Source: an uncultured Bacteroidia bacterium (lineage in GTDB: Bacteria > Bacteroidota > Bacteroidia > Bacteroidales > F082). From it: 64,000 bases of DNA. The DNA lies in contig CACYHP010000001.1 of NCBI GenBank assembly GCA_902774295.1, positions 496,001-560,000 of the forward strand, read 5' to 3'. A program made the translations under genes and the position numbers. Positions 17,550 to 25,800 of the stretch are shown piece by piece (position 1 is the stretch's first letter; each line of letters opens with the position of its first letter). The notes beneath the pieces were generated by a model. It saw nothing but the letters and a program-made list of their open reading frames with translations, had not been told where the DNA came from and searched no databases.

Positions 17550-19109
17550 TTACAATGGAATATTGCAATGTTTCTTAGGTGGGTTGACGTCTTTCTTTGT
17601 CTCAAGTGCCTGCAAAGCTCTGATGACGCGGAAACGTGTGTTGCGTGGCTCGATGACATCGTCGATGTAACCGTATTTCGCTGAGTCGTAAGGATTTGCG
17701 AACTTGTCGCGGTATTCCTTCTCTTTCTTTGCTATGAACTCGGTCTTTTCTTCAGCGTTTTCGATGCCTGCGATTTCCTTACCGTTGAGGATCTCGACAG
17801 CGCCTGAAGGACCCATAACGGCGATTTCTGCCGTTGGCCATGCGTAGTTGATGTCAGCGCGGAGCTGTTTGCAACCCATGACGAGGTGTGAACCACCGTA
17901 TGACTTGCGGATTGTGATGGTGACTTTCGGCACTGTTGCCTCGCCGTAAGCGAACAACATCTTTGCGCCGTGGGTGATGACACCACCGTATTCCTGCACT
18001 GTGCCAGGCAAGAAGCCAGGGACGTCGACCAATGTCACGATCGGGATGTTGAAAGCGTCGCAGAAACGGACGAAACGAGCACCCTTACGTGATGAGTTGA
18101 TGTCGAGAACACCAGCCAAGAAAGCAGGGTTGTTTGCCACGATACCGACAGGTTTGCCGTCGAAACGTGCGAAACCGACGATGAGGTTCTTTGCGAAGTC
18201 TTTTGCAACCTCGAGGAACTCGCCGTTATCCACGATGGCGTGGATGATCTGCTTCATGTCGTATGGCTTGTTAGGGTTGTCAGGGATGATGGCGTTGAGT
18301 GCGTCTTCCTTACGGTCGATAGGGTCGTTGCATTCGATGCGCGGAGCCTCTTCGAGGTTGTTCTGTGGCAAGTATGAGATGAGGTCGCGAATCATTGCGA
18401 GACCTTCTTCTTCTGTTTTTGCCATGAACTGGCTCACACCTGATTTCTCGTTGTGCACCAAAGCTCCACCGAGCTGGTCAACGCTGACGTCTTCACCCGT
18501 CACTGTCTTCACTACCTTAGGACCTGTGAGGAACATGTAGCTGTTCTGCTCGGTCATGAGGATGAAGTCTGTCAATGCCGGTGAATACACTGCGCCGCCT
18601 GCGCAAGGGCCAAAGATAGCGCTGATCTGTGGCACCACGCCTGATGCGTTGATGTTACGCTGGAAAATCTCAGCGAAACCTGCCAATGAGCGTGAACCTT
18701 CCTGGATACGTGCGCCGCCAGAGTCGTTGATACCGATGATAGGAGCACCGACTTTCATAGCCTGGTCCATCACCTTGCATATCTTCTTTGACATGGTCTC
18801 TGACAATGAGCCGCCGAGCACTGTGAAGTCCTGTGAATACACGTAGACGAGACGTCCGTCGATGGTGCCGTAGCCTGTCACGACGCCGTCACCGAGATAC
18901 ACCTGCTTCTCAAGACCGAAGTCTGTGGTGCGGTGTGTGAGGAACATGTCGAATTCTTCAAAGCTACCTTCGTCGAGCAACATGGCGATGCGCTCACGAG
19001 CGGTGTACTTTCCTTTTTCATGTTGTTTAGCGATACCTTTCTCACCGCCACCGAGACGTGCGAGAGCGCGCTTGTCCAACAATTCCTGAATTTTCTGTTC
19101 GATTAACAT
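17550..19109 (-). CDS. mmdA: Methylmalonyl-CoA decarboxylase carboxyltransferase (alpha) subunit
   Basis: 519 residues of the acyl-CoA carboxylase beta-chain type. GGGEKGIAKQHEKGKYTARE is near 20-39, the oxyanion segments GGARIQEG (about 130) and GGAVYSPA (about 172) and the C-terminal GPSGAVEILNG (about 428) are present. It moves the carboxyl group of (S)-methylmalonyl-CoA to biotin, giving propionyl-CoA. A propionyl-CoA carboxylase would use the same chain, but the OadG, carrier and beta-pump genes beside it argue for the sodium-coupled decarboxylase. Second gene of the operon, 15 bases after the epimerase. Confidence 0.92.
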   Translation of the reverse strand: MLIEQKIQELLDKRALARLGGGEKGIAKQHEKGKYTARERIAMLLDEGSFEEFDMFLTHRTTDFGLEKQVYLGDGVVTGYGTIDGRLVYVYSQDFTVLGGSLSETMSKKICKVMDQAMKVGAPIIGINDSGGARIQEGSRSLAGFAEIFQRNINASGVVPQISAIFGPCAGGAVYSPALTDFILMTEQNSYMFLTGPKVVKTVTGEDVSVDQLGGALVHNEKSGVSQFMAKTEEEGLAMIRDLISYLPQNNLEEAPRIECNDPIDRKEDALNAIIPDNPNKPYDMKQIIHAIVDNGEFLEVAKDFAKNLIVGFARFDGKPVGIVANNPAFLAGVLDINSSRKGARFVRFCDAFNIPIVTLVDVPGFLPGTVQEYGGVITHGAKMLFAYGEATVPKVTITIRKSYGGSHLVMGCKQLRADINYAWPTAEIAVMGPSGAVEILNGKEIAGIENAEEKTEFIAKKEKEYRDKFANPYDSAKYGYIDDVIEPRNTRFRVIRALQALETKKDVNPPKKHCNIPL

Positions 19110-19124
19110 TTTCTATGATTTTTA

Positions 19125-19541
19125 TTATTTGTTTTTATTTTCGCAAAGTTCTGTGAGGACACTGCCTGTTGATTTTGGATGCAGGAAAGCGATTGTCAAG
19201 CCTTCAGCGCCGCCGCGTGGAGTCTCGTCGATGAGACGGAAACCTGCAGCCTTAGCCTCAGCTAACTGATTCTCAATGCCTTCCACTGCAAATGCGATGT
19301 GGTGCATGCCGCCCTTGCCGTTGTTTTTCTCGATGAAAGCAGCGATGGTGCTCTCAGGTGATGTTGGCTCAAGAAGCTCAATCTTGGTCTGACCGACTTT
19401 GAAGAATGCGGTCTTCACCTTCTGATCTTTAACTTCTTCGATGGCGTAGCATTTTGTTCCGAGCATTTTCTCGAAAACTGGAATCGACTCGTCTAAGCTT
19501 GTGACAGCAATTCCAATGTGTTCAATATGAGTTGGATTCAT
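19125..19541 (-). CDS. mce: Methylmalonyl-CoA epimerase
   Basis: 138 residues, normal length, vicinal-oxygen-chelate fold. HIEHIGIAV at residues 5-13 and MHHIAFAV near 89-96 supply metal-binding histidines, with the ELLEP segment near 55. It interconverts (R)- and (S)-methylmalonyl-CoA and so links the mutase (not in this window) to the decarboxylase. It is the first gene of the operon mce-mmdA-oadG-mmdC-mmdB, which together run the succinate-to-propionate route. Confidence 0.95.
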   Translation of the reverse strand: MNPTHIEHIGIAVTSLDESIPVFEKMLGTKCYAIEEVKDQKVKTAFFKVGQTKIELLEPTSPESTIAAFIEKNNGKGGMHHIAFAVEGIENQLAEAKAAGFRLIDETPRGGAEGLTIAFLHPKSTGSVLTELCENKNK

Positions 19542-19574
19542 AATAGAATAACGTTATTTATAAATAAAAATTAA

Positions 19575-19622
19575 ACTCGAATTCGAGTGCAAAATTACGA
19601 AAAAAACTTATCTCTTGACCAA
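19575..19622 (-). promoter_or_regulatory. Promoter of the mce-decarboxylase operon with palindrome at the start site
   Basis: A TTG at 19622-19620 and -7 box TAATTTTG at 19597-19590 (spacer 22) precede mce. The perfect 14-base palindrome ACTCGAATTCGAGT (19575-19588) lies just downstream of the box, over the predicted transcription start, and is a likely operator. The -33 part reaches into the 3' end of the peptidase gene. Confidence 0.6.
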
Positions 19623-21896
19623 TTTTTCTGTCGAAATGATATTTTTCTTCTCGTCAAGAAGATTTACGTAATAAACGCCTGCCGGAAAATCCTCGACGGA
19701 GATGGTTATTTCATTTTCAGAAATGGGAAACGAATTGACCAATTGTCCTAAGCTGTTAACAATCAATATCTTGGAATTGTTGTAATTTGTGCTTATTTTT
19801 ACGTAGTTTTCTGTCGGATTTGGGGTGAGCAACATTTTCTTTGTGTCGAAATTGTTCTCTCCGAGGCCGAGCTGTGTCTTGTCGATGGCACCGAGGGTGT
19901 ATTGTCCGGTTTGAAGGTCGTTCACCGTGAAAATGCCTATTTTCCAGTTGCCTTGCTGTTCGTATGGGATGGTATGCCAAGCCTCGTTGATGTTAGCTCT
20001 ATACAGCAGCACCGCAGAGTCGTTTTCGCTGTGGATGATGTCGCCGTCCATGCTGGCGTTGTTGGAGAATGTGAATTTTCCTGAGACATCAGAATCGCCA
20101 AAGTCAAGTCGCAACACATTCCAATAATGCTTGGTTGAAAGTGTAAGTCCCGGGATGTTTGGGTCGTTGTCGGGTGCCACATAATGCTCTTCGCCGCGGA
20201 GCATCACCGAGTTGCTGACGCTGTTCACAGTGATCGACAGCTGCTGGTTTATTCCCAAGCTGCCAGGTGCTGTGGCTGTCATGTTGTTGCTGTATTTGGC
20301 ATCAAGGAAATGATTGTAATAGTCAGCGAAAGCTGCAATAGGGTTGATGTCGAGAGTGATAGTCTTGTTTTCTTCCAAACCGTTCCAGTTGACCAATTCT
20401 GTCTGCAACTGGCCTGCATTGTCAATAAAAGTCACTTCCACGCGGTTGTTTTGACCGACGTGTTCCGGACCGTAGTGCTGGTAAGTCATCTTGACTGTGG
20501 CATCATACTGGTTTCCGTTAGGTGTAACGTTAAGAAGGTCAACGCCATAGTGCGGCATGCCTGCGGTGAACACGTAAGTGTCGAAGAATCCTGTCATATC
20601 GATGCCTGTGGCTGCTGTGAGCGCGTCGCGGAGCTGTTCCGACGAGGCGGCACTGTAGTTGTAGGTGTTAAGATAGCTGCGCAAGCCTGCCAAGAAGGTC
20701 TCTCTTCCCATGTAGTTCATCATGGTATTGACGACGACGGCACCGCGGTTGTAGACAGCGCTGTTGTCGTATGTCATGGTCTGCGGCACGTTGTTGAGTG
20801 GAATCCAGTTGTTTTCGCTCTTGCACCAGGTGGTGATGTTGTTGGTTTTGGAGCTCATAGCCTGCTGAAAGTCGTCTTCTCCGTAAATATCCGAGCGGTA
20901 GAACACTCCGCAAAACTGTGCAAAGCCTTCGTTGAGCCACATCTCTTCCGCTGTGGCGCATGTCACCTTATTGCCGAAATACATGTGCGAGAGCTCGTGT
21001 GCCACGTATTCCTCCTGCGAGGTGTTGCCTGTCACTATACCGCTGGTGATGCCGATGTTGTCGACGTGTTCCATGCATCCGACGCTGGTCACGACATAGC
21101 CGATGCGGTTGAAAGGATAAGCTCCGAAGCTATTTTCATAGAAACTCGCGATGTCTTTAACGTGCACGAAAGTGCCTGGCACGTTGTTGATTTGGTTCGG
21201 CTTGACATAAACCGTTATCGGGATGTCGCGTTCGATGCCGTTGTAGATGTCGGTCCATTCGACGTAGTCGCCGGCTGCGAACGAGATATGATATGTTGCA
21301 ATCTCCTGAGGTACATTGTAATGCACAGTATGTGTGCCGTTGCCGTTATCGACGTTGTTTACGAGGTTACCTCCGCAAACGGCAGTCGTCGCTGTCGGCA
21401 CTGTGACATAGACGTCGTATGTCGCCTTGTCGGTGAAGTTATCGACGCACGGGAACCAGCATTTGCCGAGGTTATGCGGGATCGACTCGAAGCCGACGCC
21501 CATATTACAGACGTAGTTGCCGCTCCACATGACGCCGCCCCAGTCTTCGTTGAAGGTGTTGCCGCCGTAAGTTATCGTGAACGAGGCGCTTGCATTTGCT
21601 GCCAAAGCCGATGTGAGGTTTATGCTGAGGATGTCACCGCTTTGCGCGAAACTGCTGACGTTAGCATCGTTTGATGTCACAGAGGTTACATTCAAGCTCT
21701 TAAGCTCTAATTCGAAAGAATTGACTGCATTCAGCGCTGTCAGGGTGACGACAGTCTGTGCCTGCAATGTGTGGTTTGTGAAATCGAAGTTATTCAAATG
21801 AATTTCATAATGAGTGACATTGATGTTTTCGCCCGGAGTCTGGGCGTAAGCGAACAATGTCGTGAAAATCAGGATAATAGAAAGGAGTTTTTTCAT
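19608..21896 (-). CDS. Secreted M1-family metallopeptidase with type IX secretion tail
   Basis: 762 residues. Signal peptide 1-19, M1 N-terminal beta domain, then the zinc site HELSH at 300-304 with Glu323 in WLNEGFA. The exopeptidase motif is GCMEH (273-277) in place of the common GAMEN. The last 75 residues (LTPNPTENYVKIS, GVYYVNLLDEK, LVKR) are a type A T9SS C-terminal domain, so it is exported through the type IX system to the surface or medium. It should trim peptides from the N-terminus. Own transcription unit; no strong promoter seen. Confidence 0.9.
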   Translation of the reverse strand: MKKLLSIILIFTTLFAYAQTPGENINVTHYEIHLNNFDFTNHTLQAQTVVTLTALNAVNSFELELKSLNVTSVTSNDANVSSFAQSGDILSINLTSALAANASASFTITYGGNTFNEDWGGVMWSGNYVCNMGVGFESIPHNLGKCWFPCVDNFTDKATYDVYVTVPTATTAVCGGNLVNNVDNGNGTHTVHYNVPQEIATYHISFAAGDYVEWTDIYNGIERDIPITVYVKPNQINNVPGTFVHVKDIASFYENSFGAYPFNRIGYVVTSVGCMEHVDNIGITSGIVTGNTSQEEYVAHELSHMYFGNKVTCATAEEMWLNEGFAQFCGVFYRSDIYGEDDFQQAMSSKTNNITTWCKSENNWIPLNNVPQTMTYDNSAVYNRGAVVVNTMMNYMGRETFLAGLRSYLNTYNYSAASSEQLRDALTAATGIDMTGFFDTYVFTAGMPHYGVDLLNVTPNGNQYDATVKMTYQHYGPEHVGQNNRVEVTFIDNAGQLQTELVNWNGLEENKTITLDINPIAAFADYYNHFLDAKYSNNMTATAPGSLGINQQLSITVNSVSNSVMLRGEEHYVAPDNDPNIPGLTLSTKHYWNVLRLDFGDSDVSGKFTFSNNASMDGDIIHSENDSAVLLYRANINEAWHTIPYEQQGNWKIGIFTVNDLQTGQYTLGAIDKTQLGLGENNFDTKKMLLTPNPTENYVKISTNYNNSKILIVNSLGQLVNSFPISENEITISVEDFPAGVYYVNLLDEKKNIISTEKLVKR

Positions 21897-21930
21897 ATTT
21901 GTGAAAATTTTATTCGATTATTTATATGCA

Positions 21931-22290
21931 TCATAAACCTCCAGAGGATGTAGTGAACCACATATCCTCTCCATAATAAACCTCATCGGGATTTGAGTTT
22001 AAATATGCCAATGCTCTGACGTAATACGTTTTTCCTGCAATGAAATCGGCAGATAGATACTCAAAAAGGCCTTCATTGAAACCGCTGAAATTGCCGATAG
22101 ATCCATGCAAAAGCGCACTATTGTCGGTAATATCTGTGACTTTATTGGTGTGGACATCAGGGGTCACCACTGCAGGTGTGTCGCCTCCGCCGCCTGTATA
22201 AGTGAATGTAGGCAACTTTTTACATCCGGTCGCAACTATTATGACCGCTGCCGCTAATGCTAATATCTTTGCTAACTTTTTCATAATCAT
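21931..22290 (-). CDS. Small lipoprotein with a reduced fibronectin-type-III-like domain
   Basis: 119 residues. Lipobox ending in Cys23 (IIVATGC), a Gly-rich spacer, then KVTDITDNSALLHGSI and GKTYYVRALAYLN, which are the first and late strands of the Fn3-like domains common in Bacteroidota surface proteins. The middle of a normal domain is missing, so the protein is shortened. Its ATG overlaps the stop of the upstream gene (ATGA), so it is coupled to that outer-membrane protein. Confidence 0.6.
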   Translation of the reverse strand: MIMKKLAKILALAAAVIIVATGCKKLPTFTYTGGGGDTPAVVTPDVHTNKVTDITDNSALLHGSIGNFSGFNEGLFEYLSADFIAGKTYYVRALAYLNSNPDEVYYGEDMWFTTSSGGL

Positions 22291-23330
22291 TTTTTCCCTT
22301 TCATTCCAAATCCTATTCCTAATCGGGTTTCAAAAATCTTGAAGTTGGTGGTGGCGCCATCAAGTGAGATGATCAAATTGCCTAAATGTGCCTGCACGCC
22401 TATCAAGCCACCGAAACCATACGAGCTGACGTCACTTACCCAATATGTACTACTGTAATTATTGTTGTAGCTTAAAGTGACAAACATAGAGTTGCTGCTG
22501 TAACCGCCTCCAATCTTTACATTTATCGGACCATAGGCTCTGAAAATCACACCGAAAATGACCGAATAAGACATATAATCGGTTTTTGAGTTATATCCTG
22601 TTTTGTCAATCAGTGCTTGTATCTGGTCGCTGTTGGCATGTTCGAACTTCCCTTCAAATCCCATTTTTTCGATTCTGAAGTTGGTCATTGCGGTAGCGAA
22701 AACACCGACTTTGCGCATGTCTCCGAGTGTGACACCGAACGCCGGTTTGCCGTAGGTGTTGATAGATGCGTTGGCAACGATGAAGCTGTAACGCGGAGTC
22801 CGCGGCTTATCTGTCGTTTCCGGTTTTTGTTTCTGCTCCGCAGGTTTCTCGACATATACTATCTGAGGCTCGGTCTGGTTTCGCAAGGCCTCTTCCAGCT
22901 TTCTGATGCGTTCCAGGGTCTCTTCGTCGGTTGCTAGAGCGGCATTGTTTACAAGTGTCAGCTCATAGCCTTTTTTCGGCTCCATGTCGTAGGGAAACCA
23001 AAACTCTGTCGAGCTCAGGTCTGGATGCGAGATTTTGAGATATGTGGCTTTGTAGGTGAGATAAACCCACACCTCGCCAACTTTGTACTCGCACTCGATG
23101 AAAGTGGCTGCGTCGCCTTGGAAAAGCAGCTCTCGACGCTGTTTGTCGTTGATATTCTCGGTCTTCACCTTCACCACGGCGTATGGCACGTTGTTGTCAT
23201 CCTCCTGAATGTCGAGGTTGATGTTCACAAAGCCTGCCACTTCCTTAAATGAATCCGGCTTCACCTCCAGCTGTGCCATCGCGTCAAGCGAAAAGAGAAG
23301 TAATAATATTATTGCAGTTAATTTCTTCAT
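22287..23330 (-). CDS. Hypothetical outer-membrane protein
   Basis: 347 residues from the ATG at 23330 (an earlier Met at 23354 would precede the signal peptide by eight residues). Signal peptide about 1-19 ending SLDAMAQ. An N-terminal beta domain (20-130), a short coiled-coil/linker (EETLERIRKLEEALRNQ, then Lys/Pro-rich), and a C-terminal region of alternating strands (SFIVANASIN to GIGFGMKGKK) resembling a small outer-membrane beta-barrel. Not recognised beyond this. Coupled to the small lipoprotein downstream. Confidence 0.6.
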   Translation of the reverse strand: MKKLTAIILLLLFSLDAMAQLEVKPDSFKEVAGFVNINLDIQEDDNNVPYAVVKVKTENINDKQRRELLFQGDAATFIECEYKVGEVWVYLTYKATYLKISHPDLSSTEFWFPYDMEPKKGYELTLVNNAALATDEETLERIRKLEEALRNQTEPQIVYVEKPAEQKQKPETTDKPRTPRYSFIVANASINTYGKPAFGVTLGDMRKVGVFATAMTNFRIEKMGFEGKFEHANSDQIQALIDKTGYNSKTDYMSYSVIFGVIFRAYGPINVKIGGGYSSNSMFVTLSYNNNYSSTYWVSDVSSYGFGGLIGVQAHLGNLIISLDGATTNFKIFETRLGIGFGMKGKK

Positions 23331-23401
23331 TTTCAGAATGAATTTAAACTGCAAATATATGAATTTTTTATGATTTCATCAAAATTTTGATAAAAAATAG
23401 C

Positions 23402-23472
23402 AGCGGCCACCTTAAGGGCCTTAACGCCATTAATGCCATTAATGCCATTAAAGCCCTTAGGGCGGCCGCCAC
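23402..23472. repeat. Palindrome with tandem TAATGCCAT units
   Basis: Outer arms GCGGCC...GGCCGC and inner arms CTTAAGGGC/GCCCTTAG flank a loop made of CATTAATGCCATTAATGCCA. It lies in the gap between the S46 peptidase stop and the next gene and could act as a terminator or REP-like element. An open frame across it (minus strand) is only the translation of the repeat. Confidence 0.65.
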
Positions 23473-23504
23473 TTGTTATTCCGAACCCCGTGAGGGGTGA
23501 GGAA

Positions 23505-25721
23505 TTATTCTTCTTCAACTCTTATCGGCTCTGGCATAGCCTTGTGGATATCGAGCTCGTCGATGAGGTTGGTTGCTCCGTACACCTTGTCGATTATGAA
23601 GAGCACGTAACGGATGTCGACGTTGATTGTGCGCTGGAGTTTAGGCTCGAAGTTGACGTCGCCGCTCATAGCTTCCCAGTTGCCGTCGAAAGCGAGGCCG
23701 ATGAGTTCGCCCTTGCCGTTCATGATAGGGCTGCCTGAGTTACCGCCTGTGATGTCGTTGGTTGACAAGAAGCAGGTGATGAGCTCGCCGTTGTCGTCGG
23801 CATACTGACCGAAATCTCTTGCCTCGATGAGGTCGAGGAGGCGCTGTGGAGCGTCGAACTCGAAGTCACCAGGGATGTATTTCTCGAGGATACCATTGGC
23901 GGTGCAGACATAGTCGTAAGTGATAGCATCAGCAGGGCTGTAGTCTTTCACTGAGCCGTAGCTCATTCTCATTGTTGAGTTTGCATCTGGATAGAGGACC
24001 TTCTCAGGCTGTGTCTCAGCGTAGAACTCGCGGAGTCCTTTCACGAACTCGTGATTAGCCTCTTGGATAGCGATGTTTGCTATTCTGTAAGCAGGAGCGA
24101 TTGACATGATCTGCTCAATCATAGCTTTGTATGTGACGAAAGCAGGGTCTTTTTCAGCTTTCTTTGCGTTTGGCTTCTCGATGAATGCCTTCACTGACTC
24201 AGGAGTGCTGAAGATAGAGTTGTCATAGATGTAGTTTGCCAATTCTGTCCAGTCGCCTTTAGCTTTCTTCAGGAGCTTCTGTAATGATTCTGGAAGCTCT
24301 TCTGTGGTGAACTTGCTGCCGTAGATGTTCATAACTGCCACGAACATGCCTTTTTCAACGCGTGGGTCGAGGTCTTTGAACATTGCATCGACATCGATTT
24401 CCTTGAGTGATTCAACAGCTGCCTTCTTGTCGTCTTTTGTAGAATCTTTGCTTGTTGAAACCTCGACAAACTGCATAAACTCTGATGCTGTTGCAACTGG
24501 GTTGAGCTGTGCTGTGAAGTTAGGGTAGAACAGTGTTCTTGCTGCTTCGCTCATCTGTGCGTACATAACATCGAGTGTCTCGAGCACCTCGCCGTATTCA
24601 GCTTTGCGGTCTTCGTCAGCGTTGACCCATGCTGTGAAGTCTGCCTCAAGAGCGGCTTTGCGCTCAGCGACTTTATTCTTGCGGAGCATTGTGATCTGGC
24701 CTTCGAAGTTCTTCCATGTGTTTGCCAAACCAGCTTTGTTGTCAGCGTAAGCGATGTTGACAGCCTTGTCAATCTTCATATATTCGTCCATAACGTCTGT
24801 CTCGGCTTTGAACACTTCGTAGACGATAGGATAGAACACGTCAACGTTGTAGTTAATGCCGTATGATGACATGTAACGTTCTGTTGAACCTGGGAAGCCC
24901 CAAATCATTGTGAAGTCATCTGGCTGGACGCCGTCGAGGCTCACTGGGAGGTTGTACTTAGGAGTGAGAGGCTTGTTGTTCTCTGAATACTCAGCTGGTT
25001 CGCCGTTTTCGTCAGCGTAGACGCGGAACACGCTGAAGTCGCCAGTGTGACGAGGCCACATCCAGTTGTCGGTGTCGCCGCCGAACTTGCCGATTGACTG
25101 TGCTGCTGTGAACACGAGACGCACGTCGGTGTAGGTCTTGTAAACGAACATGTAATACTCGTTACCTTCAAAGAAACCTTTGATGACTGGGTTGAGTTTG
25201 CCGTCTTCTGATGCTGCTTCTTCCAATTCTTTGATCTTAGCGTTGATGGCTTTCTGTCTTGCCATGTAATCCATGTCGTCGGTCACGACGCCGAGGATTT
25301 CGGCTGTCACATCTTCCATTCTTACGAGGAATGATGCTGAAACGCCTTCAGCAGGAAGCTCTTCGCTGAAATTCTTAGCTGCGAAGCCTTCGTTGAGATA
25401 GTCATGCTCCACCGTCGAGAGGGCTGCTATTGAGCTGTAGCCGCAGTGATGGTTGGTGAAGAGCAAACTGTTTTTAGAAACGATTTCACCTGTGCAGAAG
25501 AAACCGCGTGGTTTGGCACCGTTTGAAAGGCCCACGATAGCGTCTTTCAAGCTGCTGTTGTTGATGCTGTAGAGCTCCTCTGGTGTCAGCTGGAGACCCA
25601 TTTTCTGCATGTCAACGTAATTCAAACGCTCGACGAACATTGGCAACCACATGCCTTCGTCAGCGCGCACGATGCCCATCATACCAAAGATGATGGCAAA
25701 GAAAACTGATAATTTTTTCAT
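23505..25721 (-). CDS. S46-family dipeptidyl peptidase (DPP7-type)
   Basis: 738 residues with a signal peptide (1-20, cleavage after RA). The S46 catalytic triad is visible: His in TNHHCGY (91-92), Asp228 in PRHTGDF, and Ser662 in GGNSGSP. Eighteen residues after the serine is Gly680 in LAFDGNWEAMSGD; in the family a Gly here goes with DPP7 (hydrophobic P1 preference), whereas Arg marks the Asp/Glu-specific DPP11. It would release dipeptides in the periplasm of an amino-acid-using anaerobe. Single-gene unit. Confidence 0.92.
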   Translation of the reverse strand: MKKLSVFFAIIFGMMGIVRADEGMWLPMFVERLNYVDMQKMGLQLTPEELYSINNSSLKDAIVGLSNGAKPRGFFCTGEIVSKNSLLFTNHHCGYSSIAALSTVEHDYLNEGFAAKNFSEELPAEGVSASFLVRMEDVTAEILGVVTDDMDYMARQKAINAKIKELEEAASEDGKLNPVIKGFFEGNEYYMFVYKTYTDVRLVFTAAQSIGKFGGDTDNWMWPRHTGDFSVFRVYADENGEPAEYSENNKPLTPKYNLPVSLDGVQPDDFTMIWGFPGSTERYMSSYGINYNVDVFYPIVYEVFKAETDVMDEYMKIDKAVNIAYADNKAGLANTWKNFEGQITMLRKNKVAERKAALEADFTAWVNADEDRKAEYGEVLETLDVMYAQMSEAARTLFYPNFTAQLNPVATASEFMQFVEVSTSKDSTKDDKKAAVESLKEIDVDAMFKDLDPRVEKGMFVAVMNIYGSKFTTEELPESLQKLLKKAKGDWTELANYIYDNSIFSTPESVKAFIEKPNAKKAEKDPAFVTYKAMIEQIMSIAPAYRIANIAIQEANHEFVKGLREFYAETQPEKVLYPDANSTMRMSYGSVKDYSPADAITYDYVCTANGILEKYIPGDFEFDAPQRLLDLIEARDFGQYADDNGELITCFLSTNDITGGNSGSPIMNGKGELIGLAFDGNWEAMSGDVNFEPKLQRTINVDIRYVLFIIDKVYGATNLIDELDIHKAMPEPIRVEEE

Positions 25722-25765
25722 TTTTTATTAGATTTAAACTTTAAAAATTTCAACTTTATACTTTA

Positions 25766-25800
25766 AAACTACTCTAAACTTTACACTCTAAACTCTACAC
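25766..25800. repeat. ACTACTCTAAACTTTA short repeat
   Basis: AACTACTCTAAACTTTACAC followed by TCTAAACTCTACAC. A near copy is at 29707-29741 upstream of hemW. It runs up to the stop of the M49-like gene. Confidence 0.6.

Noticed and set aside
20184..21674. 496-residue open frame on the plus strand
   Set aside because: It is antisense to the M1 peptidase gene, whose catalytic motifs and secretion tail are clear; the antisense protein is Val/His/Ala-rich without any motif.
23333..23518. 61-residue minus-strand open frame (FNGINGINGVKALK)
   Set aside because: It is only the translation of the tandem TAATGCCAT palindrome.
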